DNA of 64,000 nucleotides from Aculops lycopersici (Eukaryota; Arthropoda; Arachnida; Trombidiformes; Eriophyidae): assembly GCA_015350385.1 (NCBI GenBank), contig WNKI01000002.1, positions 10,102,549 through 10,166,548 on the forward strand. Reading direction: 5' to 3'. Shown in pieces: positions 22,907 to 35,621 of this stretch (positions are counted from its first letter, which is position 1; the number at the start of each line of letters is the position of its first letter). The position numbers were made by a program, and so were the translations under genes. The notes below the pieces were generated by a model. The model saw only the letters and a list, made by a program, of their open reading frames with translations, did no database searches and had not been told where the DNA came from.

Positions 22907-25201
22907 AAACTCGAGCAGTACGTTGAAATCGAAGTTGAACACTAGAACATCGAAGAGGAGGGAGAGGAAGACGACCAACGTCGGCGACGACGACGACAAG
23001 CAAAGTAAGTAATAGCAAGGAAACGTAAATAATGATTGATTGTCGTTGACTCTGTTGTTATATTACCGGTGCGACTCGCGATCCACTTAAGAAGGACATA
23101 AACAATGGACGCAAGCATGACAACTACCCCTGCAACAACCAACCGACTGACTGACTGACTCCCCAGACAACTTATGTTACCATCGCCTCACAAACGCCAG
23201 CCAGCAACTGCAACAACTTTAGCCTCTTCCACTCACAACTGGCACCTAGTAGTTATAGTAATAGTAGTAGTAGTAGTAGTAGTGGAGGTATACACAAGTA
23301 GATGTCACACAATTGTTTTTGTTGTTGTTGAGGAGAAATGGAAACCCGAATCTTCGGAGACTATGGCAATGAGATCATCTTACATCACGACCATTGGGCG
23401 CTGAGCGGAAAATTGTTGTGTCATCATTCTATTTCTCGCTCACTCTTTCACTTACTTTGGTGGTTGAGCACCGCAAGCAACCAAGAAGCAGAGTCGCTGT
23501 TACAATAGGTAAGTACAAATGATGTAAGTAAATGGTGATAGTAAGTGAGCAGCAGTAGTATTGTTCCGATTCGGCTACCAATTTGTTTCTTGCTCCTGTG
23601 ACTTACTCGGCTATTTATCTACCACCGACCAACTAACCGACTACAAGACAAATATCCAATTTCTCCCCTCTCGTTTAGCCGACTTCAAATTGCCTTCGTC
23701 GAATGTCCAAATCAACTTCCGGCAGCGACAGCTCTACTCCATCTCGATGCCCACAAGCCTTCGCCCATTAACTCAACTATGGCGAATAAAAGTCCACTTT
23801 GTCAAGTCTCACTTTCTCTCTCGAAGCTCTCTACTTCCCGCTGGCAGCTCAACCCTTAGGGTTCCGAGTTTTACCTCCGAAAGCGCCGCAGCCACCGCGA
23901 ACCGGTTCGATATCGATGTCATTGATTTCAATTTCCGGTTATAAGCTTGCTGTGCTGCGTTGCGTTGGGTCGCGCACGATAAACAAATGTCAAGTCTCAT
24001 ATCACAAGCCTCTTATCTCCAACACACAGGCTATAGCTCTGTGTAGACTTACCTGCTCGAATATCACCACGAGCATGTGTTGTTAAGTTGTTAGCGTGAG
24101 CAACAACCACGCAGCGACTGGCAACCAAATGGGCACTCGATGACGATGATGATGATGACGATGAATGCACCAGCCCAAATAATTACATGCTCGCACCCCA
24201 TCGCTTTTGCCAGATGAACTACAACAATAATGATTATGATTATGATTATGATGAGGTTGTTGTTGCCGTCGCTGAAAGTAGGAGCAGATTACGCATTTCG
24301 AGTTGTAGTTGAAGTTGTGGCCTTTAGTTTAGTTTAGTTGGTAATGGCAGCTCTCGTGGACTTTAGCTGTTGTTGTAATGATTGGCGCCCATCGGCGTCA
24401 TCAAATATCGAATATCGAATATCAAAGTGGTTGTAGTGATGCTCGCGTTCGAAAGTCAAATAATCAATTTAAACACAGATCAAAGCAAACACTATAAGCA
24501 ACTCCCATCGGGCACAGCGAGTGGGTAGTTAACATGAGCGTTCATAATAGAATTGGGTCGTTCGCTTCTCGGCGACGCCGACGGTGCTAGTTGTTGCATT
24601 AGTAGCGGCAGCGGCACAAGCCGAGGTACCTAGCGACAACGCCAGGAGACAGCAACTGCAGAGGCAAATTATAATTCGCGAATCAATTTCGCACTCTGCC
24701 CTCGAACACTTTTTGCCTCTCCCTCTCTGATTTCTAGTGTCTCTTCTATTTATGGATGCTCTAGCAATTTTATTTCTGGGTGGCCGAGTCCAAGCATCGG
24801 CAACAGCAGCAGCAGCTAGGGAAGGCGATAACTCGGATACAAGTGAGCGTTCAATCTCGTGATCGAAATTTTCGCAACGCGTCGAATGCGCAACTTTGCC
24901 GGGGTTGGCTGAGAGTCGCCATCGTGGCCATCGTGGTCGCAGTGCATTAACAGCCCATTTGGGTCCAGGGGCGACGAAAATTGTTGCCATTTGCTCTGGC
25001 ATTGGGACAAAACCAATCACAACAGTGGACTAGTTTTGCAGCTAGCTTAGTGCTGCGCTAAATGCGAGGCAAGTGTAGCGAGATCAGCTAGCCTCTAAGT
25101 CACATAGGTGCAAATATGATTATGGTGTGTAGATGCGACCAAATGTTACGTGATTGGCCAAGTCGCCAATGGGGTCACACAATGATTGCAAATGGAATCG
25201 G

Positions 25202-25209
25202 TGACGTCA
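25202..25209. promoter_or_regulatory. perfect CRE palindrome
   Basis: TGACGTCA sits inside the longer palindrome GTGACGTCAC. It is the third full-length CRE in the gene-free stretch upstream of Hmx. Confidence 0.35.
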
Positions 25210-25514
25210 CATAGAAAACACCAACTCGTCGTCGCAAAAGTTGATTCCATTCGCTTACTAACCAACTAATCAAATAACTGAACTTATGAATTAACTCCAG
25301 CAGTCCCTCATCCAAGTGACTGCTTACTTCTAAAAGCATATCACTTACTTACTTGCCCACCAACTTGCCCAGTGGTTAGTAATTCGAGTGAGTAATTCGA
25401 TCACCACTCCAATGCTAATCTATTTGATCTGTCCCGCGCCTTTGGCCGCCGACTCCAATCGCTCAACTCAAGGAGAGCCATTTATTTAGACCACTTCCAT
25501 TAACCGCAATCAAG

Positions 25515-25547
25515 TGCGCAACTGGCGCACTAGGCGCCAGTTGTGCA
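25515..25547. repeat. 14-bp inverted repeat (hairpin) with 5-base loop
   Basis: The arms TGCGCAACTGGCGC and GCGCCAGTTGTGCA pair at 13 of 14 positions around the loop ACTAG. A second hairpin lies about 65 bp to the right. Function unknown. Confidence 0.6.
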
Positions 25548-25613
25548 CTATAACTATAATTGGAAAGCGCGCCGTGCCTGTTGTTGTTATTGATATTGAC
25601 CTATAGTCTTGGC

Positions 25614-25636
25614 CAATGGAGTTTATCGCTCCATTG
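25614..25636. repeat. 8-bp inverted repeat (hairpin)
   Basis: Perfect arms CAATGGAG and CTCCATTG flank a 7-base loop. It is close to the larger hairpin at 25515-25547. Confidence 0.45.
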
Positions 25637-26397
25637 AGTTATCATCATCCAGCGCGCTGATCCCACTTCGCTTCAATGGCCAGTCGGCCGTTTGGTAGCT
25701 GGCGTTTGGTTGGTTAGCTAGTTAGCTTGTATTGGGACCACTAACACCATCATAATACCACCGACAATACGTTTTGCTTCACATCTCCAAACGACAACTT
25801 AGCTCGTCTCCTCTCGGGGGGCATTTACCGCGAAAGCAGAAGTTCCGGTTCATGGCGAACCGGAAGCGTTCAAGTGCAAAGATCCGACGTGTTGATAGAT
25901 AGACAGATAAATAGATAGATAGGAGGAGATCCCTTTTGCTCTTTAAGAACAGGAATCGAGTTCTTAGTGTACCTTTTCACGCCTCCTTGAATCCCAGTGA
26001 ACTCGCCAACACGATTGTGGCTGTTGAAATGGATGAGTTCAATGGACAAACACATAGATTTTGAATGAAAGAGGAGCCTTCTATTTGAAGTAAGCACACA
26101 CCAAAATAGAGGCGGAGATAGCGACAAGTGTTTTCTGGTTTGTTGGAGAAAAGCGGAGTAAATAATTCGAAAGTCCAAGCGAATTAGAGTTGATCGATCA
26201 GAATTCTGTCCAACTGCCGCAAGCTTTGAATTCTGGCTTCGGGTTGGAGTTTGGCTTTTTGGGCAAACTTGCCCACTCCACACCGCAAAGTGTGTTTGGC
26301 CGCCAAACGCGCGCTCAATGGCCCGCTGGTTTCAATTAAATTGACTGCTCTTATCTCTCCCCTTTCCGACGATGATTAAAATAACTCACTCGCTGCA

Positions 26398-26445
26398 ATT
26401 CGATTCGATTCGATTCGATGAAATGATTTGATTTGATTTGATTTG
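26398..26445. repeat. pentanucleotide repeat switching unit from GATTC to GATTT
   Basis: Four GATTC-type units are followed, after a four-base break, by four GATTT units. Similar 5-bp arrays with drifting units recur elsewhere in the window. Confidence 0.85.
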
Positions 26446-29400
26446 TTCATTTCAATCTCGCTCTCGGCGATTCAATCAAAAGGTCGTTGGATGATGACTA
26501 CCACGACAAGTAGCAATCCAGTGAGCAGCAAAAGCAGAGGCAGCTGCTAGTAGATGAAGCCGCAACCACCGGGCGCCTGGATTTTGGAATGGCGTGAATG
26601 ACGTTGACGCCTAGTGACACAAATGCCGACGCCATCGAATTTGGTGCCAGCAGGGAGGAGATGCAATCAAATCCAATGGGCGACGATGAAAGCGACGACG
26701 ACGACGCATCACCTAGGTACGCCCAAAATCCAGCCAGTGCCCTTTGACACTTTGAAGCGACAACTTATTGTTATTGCTTCTCGTTGAAGGATTGTAGTTT
26801 CATTCTATCATCGTAGTGTGTTCCTGAGTGCGCTCCATATTAATCGTCCATAATGCTTCGATGGGTTTTGGCTTCAATATAAGATTGTGTCGTCCTCTCT
26901 CTCTCTCTCTCTCTCGCTCTCCTTATTTTTTCTTCTAGTGTTTGGTTTGTAAGTTGAGGTTAGCAACTCAACTCATGGCGACGACTAAGCAACTAACAAG
27001 GAAATGTGCTTATGCGATCGTCGCCGAAATTAAGCAAACCTCTACTCGCAAACTGATCTCTTGTGTAATCTTTAGATGTTAACCAATTGATGGAGCTGTC
27101 AAAGTGGAAGTATCTGGTACATGGGTAGGAAAAGTGTCCCCCAATAGCGCAACGCGCGAGTGGTCCAAGTGATTTGATTGCTCTCTCTCCCTCTCTGCTT
27201 CCCTGAGTAGACTCTGTCTATTAACTGAGCTGAACTCAATTGGATCGGAAGCGCGATAATTTGCCTCGTTGTTTCTCGATCAACTAGCAACTCAAATTCG
27301 TCGCAATCGTCGTCAGTGGATCAATTCAAAGTGAGCAACTGCGCCAGTTGCTCTGGAAGTAAATCAACGTAACCCAATAGCTTCCTGTGTGTCGCGCGCT
27401 TCAGCTGCTCGCGCGCCCGCCAAAATCTTACTGCAAGGACAAGGAAAGAAAACCAATTGCTGCCTGCCCATTGACTGACTACACAGTGGCACTACTCTCT
27501 CTCTCTCTCTCTGCTTTGCCTTCAGTGTCACTGTTGGTGTCAGTGTCGCTCGTGTGACGTCGTATAATGAACTCTCACTCCATCAATGTTGGCGCTGGAG
27601 TTGTTAAAGAGAGAGAGAGAGAATGAGAGTAGATGGTGCATAAGCAATTCAATCTACTTCCTCACTTGAGAGTAAATTAAAGCCTAGAGTAAGCGAGCGA
27701 GTCAATGTGTTATTATTGTTGATGTAAATGGTGAAATCAACTCCCAGCTGATTGTTGACCGCTTGACATTGATACCAGCAATGGCAAAGGTAACTGAGGC
27801 ACGCGCTACCTCTTTAGAGTCGGCTGCTTCCGGAAATGTGCAACAAAAACTGCGCAACGTTAATGTTCCCCTACGCTAACGTTGAAAAGGGCAGCAGCCA
27901 CTCGCTTTGTAACTCTCTTTCTATTGATGTGCTTCTTAACTCGAACTCGGAGCGTCTACTTGAACTTTTGCTTGCGTTACCCAAGCCAAAGAACCTGGAT
28001 AAAAGTTGGTGTTTTGCTTTTAACAGTGACTTCTACTGCTACCACTTCTACCGAGACTACGACGACGACGGCGACTATAGTCTGGTGGTTGTATCAATCA
28101 AATGGGCAAAAAGCGCAACTTGCTTGAATGGCAGCGGAGGTTCAAGTTATAGATTACCTTTAGAATGCATTGGCGGCGTGTTCGCGTGCCGCTAAAGACA
28201 CCTGCAGCAAACAGCAAACAGCAAACACCAGACACCAGACACCAAACCAAACCAAACCAAACTAAGCTGAACTAAACTCCACCAAAGATTCTCTCAAGTT
28301 TGTTTTGCTCAACTCAACTCCTGTACTAACTAACGAGCGACCAACTAGTTAGTTTAGTGCTCACAAGTTTAGTGCTCGTTAATTAATCAATGTATCTAAT
28401 TTGTCTTGACTATGTAGAGTAGGTGACGTAGAAAGGGGTGACAAGAGTTGAGCAAATTCAACTAACGTAACTCGATGAGCTTGTTAAGTAAATGGTTGTC
28501 CTTCGTGATCCAATCCAACCGTCTCTGTATTATACACTAGCACTGAGACCAGTAATAGAGTTGGTTAATGAATCAGAGTTAGCTAACTAAAGCTAGTCTA
28601 TAGCTTTTAGCTAAAGTTTACTTAACCAGCCAACTAACTAACTAATGGTGTATTGTAACGTCCGTGAATCGGCCAAATCAAGGGCTTACTTGGCTCAAGT
28701 TGGTATCAAGCCCAACTTTTGCTCTCTGCCGCTTTCTTTGCAACACTCTTGCAGATTTGCCCACACTTTAGCTCCTCGTTTTCGTTTCATTTAGTCTCGT
28801 TTAGTTTAGTTGCTCTGAGAAATCAAGGAAAAAGACATTTGCATAAAACTAGCTTAATTTCAATTACAAATTTGCACTATAAGCGCCAACTTTCAGGGGA
28901 ATAATATTCAAATGGTTGCTCGTCGTGTTGTTTTGTTGCAGTTGCAGTGAGGAGTTTAGCTTTAGCTTTAGCTTTAGTGTCACCAAGAGCGACTAAGTGA
29001 AAGTTTGTTTGTTGTGCCTCTGGGTTATTATACCATCCGCTGGCTTTGCCTTAACTGGAAACAACTAAAGTATTATCCTTTAATTATCCATTGATTATAG
29101 TTATTTGAACTCGCGCCTCTTGAGTTGAGGGCCGCCTGGAAAGGAGCAAGCAAAGTGAACATCGAGGCTTTGATTTGTGTTATATTTTTGTTGCTCGGTC
29201 GGGGTCGACATAAAAATAGAAAGCAACCAACGTGAACCCAACCAACCAACCAACCAATTGGCGACACCTTTTTCCACTTCAAAGGTCAGCAACGAGAGCG
29301 GGAGCGAAATGTTGTGGCTTTTGTGGAGTTGGAAAAACAAGTGTCACCCGACGAAACACTCAACTCGCCCGCGCAAACAAGAGTTCGCGTGCATCGATGA

Positions 29401-29690
29401 TACACAAGTTTTATGGTTCAGGTTCGCGGAAAATTGATTGGCTTCTTGGTCAAGTTGAGTCGATGGAAGTGGGAGAAGTGAGAGTAAAAATGGCAACTTT
29501 GTTCAGGTTGAATCCCTTTATATTGGCACCAGAGAGTAAAGTTTGCATCTCTTTGCGTCTCTCACTAGCTGGTGGTGCTACTATTGACTCGAGATGCAAG
29601 AGCAAGCGGCGAGGGATTTGCTTTAGTTGGGTTGCCTCACTTTGTTTGTTGCTTGGCCCAGTCACTTTACTTTTACTGCTCACTTTTGCT

Positions 29691-29691
<1 letters not shown>

Positions 29692-29738
<47 letters not shown>
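29692..29738. repeat. (CT)n microsatellite upstream of Hmx
   Basis: About 23 CT units lie roughly 200 bp upstream of the putative TATA box of Hmx. CT/GA tracts near arthropod promoters can bind GAGA-type factors. Any such role here is inference. Confidence 0.85.
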
Positions 29739-29741
<3 letters not shown>

Positions 29742-29943
29742 TCACTCGGTCAAATCTTTCATATGGTTCCAAGAGAATGAGAGTGACGCATGCGCAGCTC
29801 CGAGCTGGACACCCCATCGAACTCACTAGGCTAACTAAAGGCTGACTTTAAAGTAGAGCGACTCACTGGCTCACTGAACGAGCGAAGCCAAGTGAAGTGG
29901 CCAACTAAATGGAGACGAATAAGCGGAAACTAAACTTTGGCGC

Positions 29944-29950
29944 TATATAG
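29944..29950 (+). promoter_or_regulatory. TATA box candidate for Hmx
   Basis: TATATAG lies in a GC-rich context 148 bp before the Hmx start codon. An initiator-like TCACTCAG follows about 40 bp downstream. Spacing and isolation make it a plausible core promoter; no transcript data are available. Confidence 0.4.
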
Positions 29951-30030
29951 CGGCGGCAGTTTTATTTCGTCGTTTGCATCGCAATCACTCAGCTAGAGTC
30001 GAGTGTAGGAGGGAATCAGCAGAGCATTTA

Positions 30031-30153
30031 ATGTTTGCAAGTCAAGAGAGTCGGAAAATTACATCACAAGAAAGAATACACTCACCTGAGGTTGGCAATG
30101 AATCCTCAAGTTGCAGCGACCACCTCGAGCGTTGGCGCCACAACAAACGCTAG
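30031..30153 (+). promoter_or_regulatory. upstream ORF overlapping the Hmx start
   Basis: An ATG at 30031 opens a 40-codon frame ending in TAG at 30151-30153. It is out of frame with Hmx and overlaps its start codon at 30098. If the transcript starts near the TATA box at 29944, ribosomes would meet this ATG first and would have to leak past it. No protein family resemblance is seen, so any effect would be regulatory. Confidence 0.4.
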
Positions 30154-31087
30154 CAATGCAACGGTGGCAGCAGCAAGTGGGGCGCCACCGCCGCCGACTC
30201 TACCGTTTAGCATCGACTACATCCTCTCACTTGTCAAGCATCATCAGCACCAATATGCGGCGGCCATCGTGCACCAAGGTCAACAGCAGCAACAGCAGCA
30301 ACAACAACAACAAGTGGCGGCAGCAGCGGCCGCCGCTGCGGCTATCCAACAACAACCCCATCTACTCCACCGGCAACAACATCAACAGCTTCAAATGAGC
30401 CACCTGGGCCAAGTTAACAACCAATCAAAGCAAGAGCAACAGTCGCAATTATCGCCACAATCTCAGCACTCGCAGCAATCGCAGGAGTCGCAGCAATCGT
30501 TGTCGTCGGCGGCCTCGACGTCGTCATCGTCGTCGAGCACCACCGCAACCACGCACCTGTCCCCAGCTAGCCACTCGCTGGGTGGTCAGCACACCAGCGG
30601 CCACCTGCCACATACCAACAACACCACCACCAACCACCACCACAACCACCATCACCTCAACCACCACCACCAATTTCAGCAGCAGCAGCAAACAAATCAG
30701 CAACAACTTAGCAGCCGGAAGAAGAAAACGCGCACCGTGTTCACGAGAAACCAGGTGATGAGGTTAGAGTCAATGTTTGAGGCAAAAAAGTACCTGTCTA
30801 GTAGTGAAAGATCTCAGCTTGCCAGTTCGTTGCACTTGAGCGAGACGCAGGTGAAAATTTGGTTTCAAAACAGACGTAACAAATACAAACGCTACTATTC
30901 GGCTCTAGAGGCCTCCTCTCTGGCCTCGAATGCATTCTCTTGGTCGCAGTTTATTTGGGCGCGATCATCGGGTCAATTGGCGGCAGCGGCGGCCGCCGCC
31001 GCAGCAGCCTCGGCAACCACCGGCTCGGCCACCAACAGCACACCGGCCAACCAGGACCCAAGCGCCTACAACCCAAGCGGCCATTAA
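30098..31087 (+). CDS. Hmx: Hmx (Nkx5) homeobox transcription factor
   Basis: A 329-residue single-exon protein with a homeodomain at about residues 208-267. The stretch [12 protein letters not shown], then [20 protein letters not shown] and the recognition helix [15 protein letters not shown], followed by ALEASSL, matches the HMX family rather than BarH, Dbx or Bsh. Near the N-terminus, PFSIDYILS (36-44) is an eh1-like Groucho-binding motif, suggesting repressor activity. Between them are long Gln, Ala, Ser and His runs, typical of arthropod transcription factors. HMX proteins pattern the nervous system and sensory organs. The ATG at 30098 begins MNPQVAAT; an out-of-frame upstream ATG overlaps it. 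A poly(A) signal AATAAA is at 31227-31232. The gene sits in a gene-poor stretch, as expected for a developmental regulator. Confidence 0.88.
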   Translation: MNPQVAATTSSVGATTNASNATVAAASGAPPPPTLPFSIDYILSLVKHHQHQYAAAIVHQGQQQQQQQQQQQVAAAAAAAAAIQQQPHLLHRQQHQQLQMSHLGQVNNQSKQEQQSQLSPQSQHSQQSQESQQSLSSAASTSSSSSSTTATTHLSPASHSLGGQHTSGHLPHTNNTTTNHHHNHHHLNHHHQFQQQQQTNQQQLSSRKKKTRTVFTRNQVMRLESMFEAKKYLSSSERSQLASSLHLSETQVKIWFQNRRNKYKRYYSALEASSLASNAFSWSQFIWARSSGQLAAAAAAAAAASATTGSATNSTPANQDPSAYNPSGH

Positions 31088-32701
31088 AGTAAATCACGCT
31101 GACACTACGACGGGCGCTCGCGATTTAGTCGCTCGACGCTAAAGGCAAAGGTAACTCGTAGTCGCAAAGTTACCAAGACTCAAAGGTTGGCTAATAGAAT
31201 AAGAGAGTTTTCCTCCTCTGGCCTCAAATAAAAAGCCAAATTAGATTGAGCCGCACTAAGGGCACTTGGTAGCTAATGCTGCTGCTGCTGCTGCTCTTGC
31301 TCCTGCTCCTGCCTACTGTCGAGATAGCAACTGCTCCAACAAACACTCTTAAGCAACCATTAAACTATAGTTCAGTTCTCTCTATTGCTATAGAGAATCC
31401 ACCATTACTCTAGATACATCTACTTGTCTCCACTTTTCCCACCTCAATCTAATGCACTGATTCAAAGTGCCCCCCACTCGTTAGTAGGCTGCTAGTTGAG
31501 ATTCAATAGTTTAGTTTGGCCGTCGACGAGGTGGCACCTAGCGCCTGGCGGCGGCGGCGTCAGTGGTAGTGGTAGAGGCAGCAGCAGCAGCAGCAGTAAT
31601 TGCACTTATTTAGTTTATCGAGTAATAGCATTAACTGCATCCACCAAACCAAGATGAACACTAGAGTTTCGGATTCACCCCAACAAGATGAGATGAGCAT
31701 CGCAACATTTAGGTTAGCCAACAAGCGCTTTAGATTTAGTCTAGTTAGTTTGCTGCTCAGTTTATTTGGTAAACACAACTAGACTAGAAAGCACCGCCAA
31801 TAAATTAGACACAACAATCCAATCTTTTCAAATTGATCTTTGTGATCTATGAACACAATAGAGTGACGCTAGTTAATCGTGTTGTTGTTGTTGTTGTGAT
31901 TATCTCAACGTTGTCCTCGTTGTGTTAATTTCCATCAATGAGTCCCTAGTTGACCAAACCCACTAGCGCCACTAGCAACATCACCTATTACTCTATTCTA
32001 AATAACCAACGAGCTAACTTGTAAGCACATGCGTGCCAACCCATTAACTCGGCCACTTCTTCTCCTTCTCCTTCTCCTCATCTGTTAGATAAGTAGTGAC
32101 TTCTTGCTCTCATCTAACACCACGCCACTTCGAGCCAAATTCGATTCGATCCGATCCGACCCGACTCACCGCCAACGCCACTCAAGGGGGAAACGACCAC
32201 TTCAATGGCAATAACCTTATATTGAAGTCAACGTTGATGGGCAATAGTAGGCAAATGGTCTAACAAGTTGCAATTCTCTTGAGGCCAATGTTAGTGCTAC
32301 AATGTGTATTTCAATTGCCAATGAGAGAAGACAAGCACAGTTAGATTGAGACACAAGTACTATTCTCTTTTCCTTAGTAATGTGAAAGATCTTGCTTATA
32401 GTGAGTGATATAATGGGACTATCTTGAGTGGGCGAGGCGAATAGATAATTTTCCAGTGCACTTGTCCAATTGACTGCGTTTTTGACGTTAGAAGGTAATG
32501 GTCACTTTAACACAGTGCACAGATACTATGAACAATACTAACTTGTTCTAAGGGATGAAAAGAAAATCTCTATTTACGGATGGAACAAAAAATTACTTTT
32601 TTCAACCTCAAGTGTCTTGACCATGGGCCCCTAAAACAAAAAAAATACATATTCGCTATGCACACAAAAATTGAGCCCGCGTTCAAAATGAAAAAATTAT
32701 G
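31088..32701. other. Hmx 3' region and intergenic DNA
   Basis: It contains the Hmx poly(A) signal at 31227-31232, CTG/CTC-type repeats near 31277-31310, a CAG run near 31580-31596, a GTT run near 31880-31897 and TTCTCC units near 32056-32079. No coding exon was recognised. Confidence 0.5.
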
Positions 32702-32784
32702 TGTCAGAAGTGGGATTCGAACCCACGCCTCCGGAGAGACCGCGACCTTAACACGGCGCCTTAGACCAACTCGGCCATCCTGAC
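32702..32784 (-). tRNA. tRNA-Leu (anticodon AAG)
   Basis: Read on the minus strand, this 83-nt sequence has the class II shape of leucine tRNA. The acceptor stem is GTCAGGA/TTCTGAC with discriminator A. The D arm has TGGCCGAGTTGGTCTAAGGC. The anticodon stem CCGTG/CGCGG encloses the loop TTAAGGT, there is a long variable arm, and the T arm is GTGGG TTCGAAT CCCAC. Anticodon AAG (inosine at the first position once modified) reads CUN leucine codons. A and B boxes are intact. It lies 193 bp upstream of SPG7, on the opposite strand. Confidence 0.95.
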
Positions 32785-32977
32785 AGGATGAAGGGGGACA
32801 CGATTTTGCGCATTTTATCACTAATGAAAACCTCATTCTGTAAACGCGTAGCACTGAAAATTAGCATTCAGATTTTGAGAAGCATCCTGAAAACTGTTTT
32901 TGTTTACATTTACTCTCGAGGACCAAATCGCCCTCTTATGTTTTACTGTTGACCCACCACCTTAGAAAGGTATCACA

Positions 32978-35059
32978 ATGATTAGGCAACTATTAGCCAA
33001 ACAGCCCATTAGGTCTCATATATTCAGATCTTTCGAGGCACGAATTGATGCGATCCGTCGATCGGCGCGAACCTACCGAATAAAAGCAACTAGAATTAGG
33101 AATAGAGAGGAGCAATCAAATCAACATAATGGCTCATCCAAGTCATACAACGACTACCCAAATCTCCCCGTCTGGGGTTTTGCAACACTGTCTGCCGTTG
33201 GACTAACTGCCCAAGATCCATATAACATGCAACAAAGTCAACCAAAAAATCCCCTTTCCCCAAGAAATATATCTGACGCTCAGGATAGCCTGAAGATTAG
33301 CTGGAATGAGTTTTGTTTCAATATGCTAGCCAAGGGAGAGGTTGAACGTTTAGTGATAACACCAGGTACAAACTTTGTAAGGGTATTCCTTCACGAGGGT
33401 GCCATTATTAACGGAAAACGTCCAATGATGAAGCAATACTTTCTACAGGTCCCTAGTGTTGAAAACTTCGAGAGAAAGCTTAGAGACTTTGAGGAGTCGC
33501 TTGGTATTAGACCAGGCAACGGTGTGCCCATCATATATGAACGACGAATATTACCATCAATACTGGGTCTGGCTTTTATTGCTGGAATCATGTATATGAT
33601 ATACAAAAACACGAGCGTTACTGGTGGAACAAATCTAATGTCATCTTTCACCAAGGCTAAGTTCACACTTGTCGATCCAGCTGAGAGAGCCGCTGATGCT
33701 GCGAGTATCAAGTTCAAAGATGTTGCTGGACTAAAGGAGGCTAAAGTAGAAATAATGGAATTTGTTGACTACCTCAAGAACTCGGAAAAATTCTCAAAAC
33801 TGGGCGCAAAGCTACCCAAAGGTGTGCTGCTAACTGGTCCACCAGGATGCGGTAAAACTTTACTGGCCAAGGCCGTCGCAACAGAGGCCAATGTTCCTTT
33901 TATGGCATTAGCTGGTTCTGATTTTGTCGAAATGATCGGTGGAGTCGGTGCATCACGAGTTAGAAGTCTATTTAAAAGTGCAAATAAGTTAGCTCCATGT
34001 ATTATCTATATCGATGAGATAGATTCTATCGGAAAGAGGAGAGGCGGGTCTCAATTTGCAAACAGTGAGATGGAGCAAACGCTCAACCAGTTACTAGTGG
34101 AGATGGATGGTCTAGTCGCAAGAAAAAGTGTGATACTATTGGCGTCTACAAATCGTGCCGACGTTCTCGACAAGGCTCTGCTTAGACCCGGCCGCTTTGA
34201 TCGTCAAATACTCATAGATTTACCGAATCTACAAGAGAGGAAGGAGATTTTCGAGAAGTATGCATCCAAGATCAAGCTTGAGAAAGATGCCTCCGAGCTT
34301 TCTCATCGTATAGCTCAACTAACACCTGGAATGAGTGGTGCAGATATAGCAAATGTTTGCAATGAAGCTGCCCTATTTGCGGCCCGTAGAGACAGGACGG
34401 TAGTAGGAGCTGATGATCTCGAGTATGCCATAGAGAGGGTAGTGGGTGGAACCGAGAAGAGATCTAGCTCTATCTCTGCAGCAGAAAGACGGATTATAGC
34501 TTATCACGAGAGTGGTCATGCCTTGGTTGGTTGGTTATTAGAACACACCGATCCCATTCTCAAGGTATCTATTGTGCCGAGAACGACGAATATTCTTGGT
34601 TTCGCGCAATACTTACCATCGGACAGGAAACTTTACACACCAGATCAATTCTTTGATAGAATGTGCATGGCTCTAGGCGGACGTGTTGCCGAGTTATTAA
34701 AATTCAATCATCTCAGCACAGGTGCTCAGGATGATCTCAAGCGAGTGACTGACATTGCAATGGCTCAAATCAAGGAGTATGGATTTGATGAAGTAATTGG
34801 AAACATATCATTTCCGAAAGAGGATCCCAATGAGCCAAGCGGGAAACCATACAGTAAGCGCCTAGCTAATGTGATAGATCAACGTGCCTCGGTTTTAGTT
34901 CGCCGAGCATTTGAGAGGACACAACAAGTGTTGGGTGCCAACATGGACAAGCTCAACTTATTAGCCGAGAATCTAATTACCAAAGAAGTGATGAATGCCA
35001 AGGATATTGAACAATTGATAGGACCTCGACCGCATCTTCAACAGCAACAACAACAATAA
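32978..35059 (+). CDS. SPG7: paraplegin-type m-AAA protease (SPG7)
   Basis: A 693-residue FtsH-type protease in one exon. The N-terminus is basic (many Arg, few acidic), as in a mitochondrial presequence. Two hydrophobic segments at about 63-78 and 191-210 flank the FtsH extracellular-type domain. The AAA domain has Walker A GPPGCGKT (287-294), Walker [10 protein letters not shown] and the second region of homology with [18 protein letters not shown]. The zinc-protease site HESGH is at 510-514. The pore stretch [13 protein letters not shown] and the ending [10 protein letters not shown] match paraplegin rather than AFG3L2. m-AAA proteases degrade and process inner-membrane proteins on the matrix side, as hexamers. 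An AATAAA signal lies at 35126-35131. The protein is shorter than human paraplegin (about 795) at both ends but has all catalytic parts. Confidence 0.93.
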   Translation: MIRQLLAKQPIRSHIFRSFEARIDAIRRSARTYRIKATRIRNREEQSNQHNGSSKSYNDYPNLPVWGFATLSAVGLTAQDPYNMQQSQPKNPLSPRNISDAQDSLKISWNEFCFNMLAKGEVERLVITPGTNFVRVFLHEGAIINGKRPMMKQYFLQVPSVENFERKLRDFEESLGIRPGNGVPIIYERRILPSILGLAFIAGIMYMIYKNTSVTGGTNLMSSFTKAKFTLVDPAERAADAASIKFKDVAGLKEAKVEIMEFVDYLKNSEKFSKLGAKLPKGVLLTGPPGCGKTLLAKAVATEANVPFMALAGSDFVEMIGGVGASRVRSLFKSANKLAPCIIYIDEIDSIGKRRGGSQFANSEMEQTLNQLLVEMDGLVARKSVILLASTNRADVLDKALLRPGRFDRQILIDLPNLQERKEIFEKYASKIKLEKDASELSHRIAQLTPGMSGADIANVCNEAALFAARRDRTVVGADDLEYAIERVVGGTEKRSSSISAAERRIIAYHESGHALVGWLLEHTDPILKVSIVPRTTNILGFAQYLPSDRKLYTPDQFFDRMCMALGGRVAELLKFNHLSTGAQDDLKRVTDIAMAQIKEYGFDEVIGNISFPKEDPNEPSGKPYSKRLANVIDQRASVLVRRAFERTQQVLGANMDKLNLLAENLITKEVMNAKDIEQLIGPRPHLQQQQQQ

Positions 35060-35621
35060 CAATGAGAACAACACCTGTAACTATTTTCTAGAGGGTAAAT
35101 TGATTGCTTGTTTGTTCTCTAAAACAATAAATTTATTCGCCTTTCCCTTTTCAATATTTGTACACATATCAACTATAGAATTGTATTTCATAAAAACCCT
35201 TTTAGCCTATTATTAGTTATTTTCTTTTCTAGCAATTATTATCAAATTCGCAACATTGATTCTCGGCATTCATTTCATCATCTTTGTCTTCATCATTCTA
35301 AATCAATTCGAATCTTGAATGTGGGTGTCTTGTTTGCTCCTCTCATGTTGTTGTTGATGATGATGATCGATCGATCGAAGTCAAATTAGCCTCCGACATC
35401 TGGCTAGGTGTTCGGTAGCATGGGTGCACCCTAGTTTTTCAGATAAAGGCACCAGGCGAGAGAAAAAACAGGGGCGACATATTTTCTAAACATATTACAG
35501 ATAATGCCTCCTCCTATTGATTGTTAAAGTGGTGGTGATGATGATGTGATGATGTTGATGATAGTGAAAATGAATCGCTCCATTCGCTACTGCTTTTATA
35601 TACTTAATAATCATCATACTC
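35060..35621. other. convergent spacer between SPG7 and Sar1
   Basis: The 3' UTRs of the two genes face each other. A poly(A) signal for SPG7 is at 35126-35131. GAT/GAC-type repeats occur near 35352-35378 and 35535-35560. No coding sequence. Confidence 0.55.

Larger units (their letters stand above)
21851..30097. other. 8-kb gene-free stretch upstream of Hmx
   Basis: No open frame looks like protein. It is rich in short tandem repeats: TAG/TAC near 23262-23284, GAT near 24143-24160, GATTC/GATTT at 26398-26445, CT near 26895-26914, 27496-27512 and 29692-29738. It also holds perfect CRE palindromes near 22.9 and 25.2 kb and two hairpins near 25.5-25.6 kb. Size, position and lack of coding sequence fit a regulatory domain for the homeobox gene Hmx at its right edge. 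Confidence 0.5.

Noticed and set aside
24529..25020. 163-codon minus-strand frame
   Set aside because: No domain, no signal peptide at the start, and overlapping frames. It is probably chance in the Hmx upstream region.
25515..25636. tRNA or snoRNA gene at the hairpins
   Set aside because: No A/B box pair, cloverleaf or box C/D or H/ACA arrangement was found.
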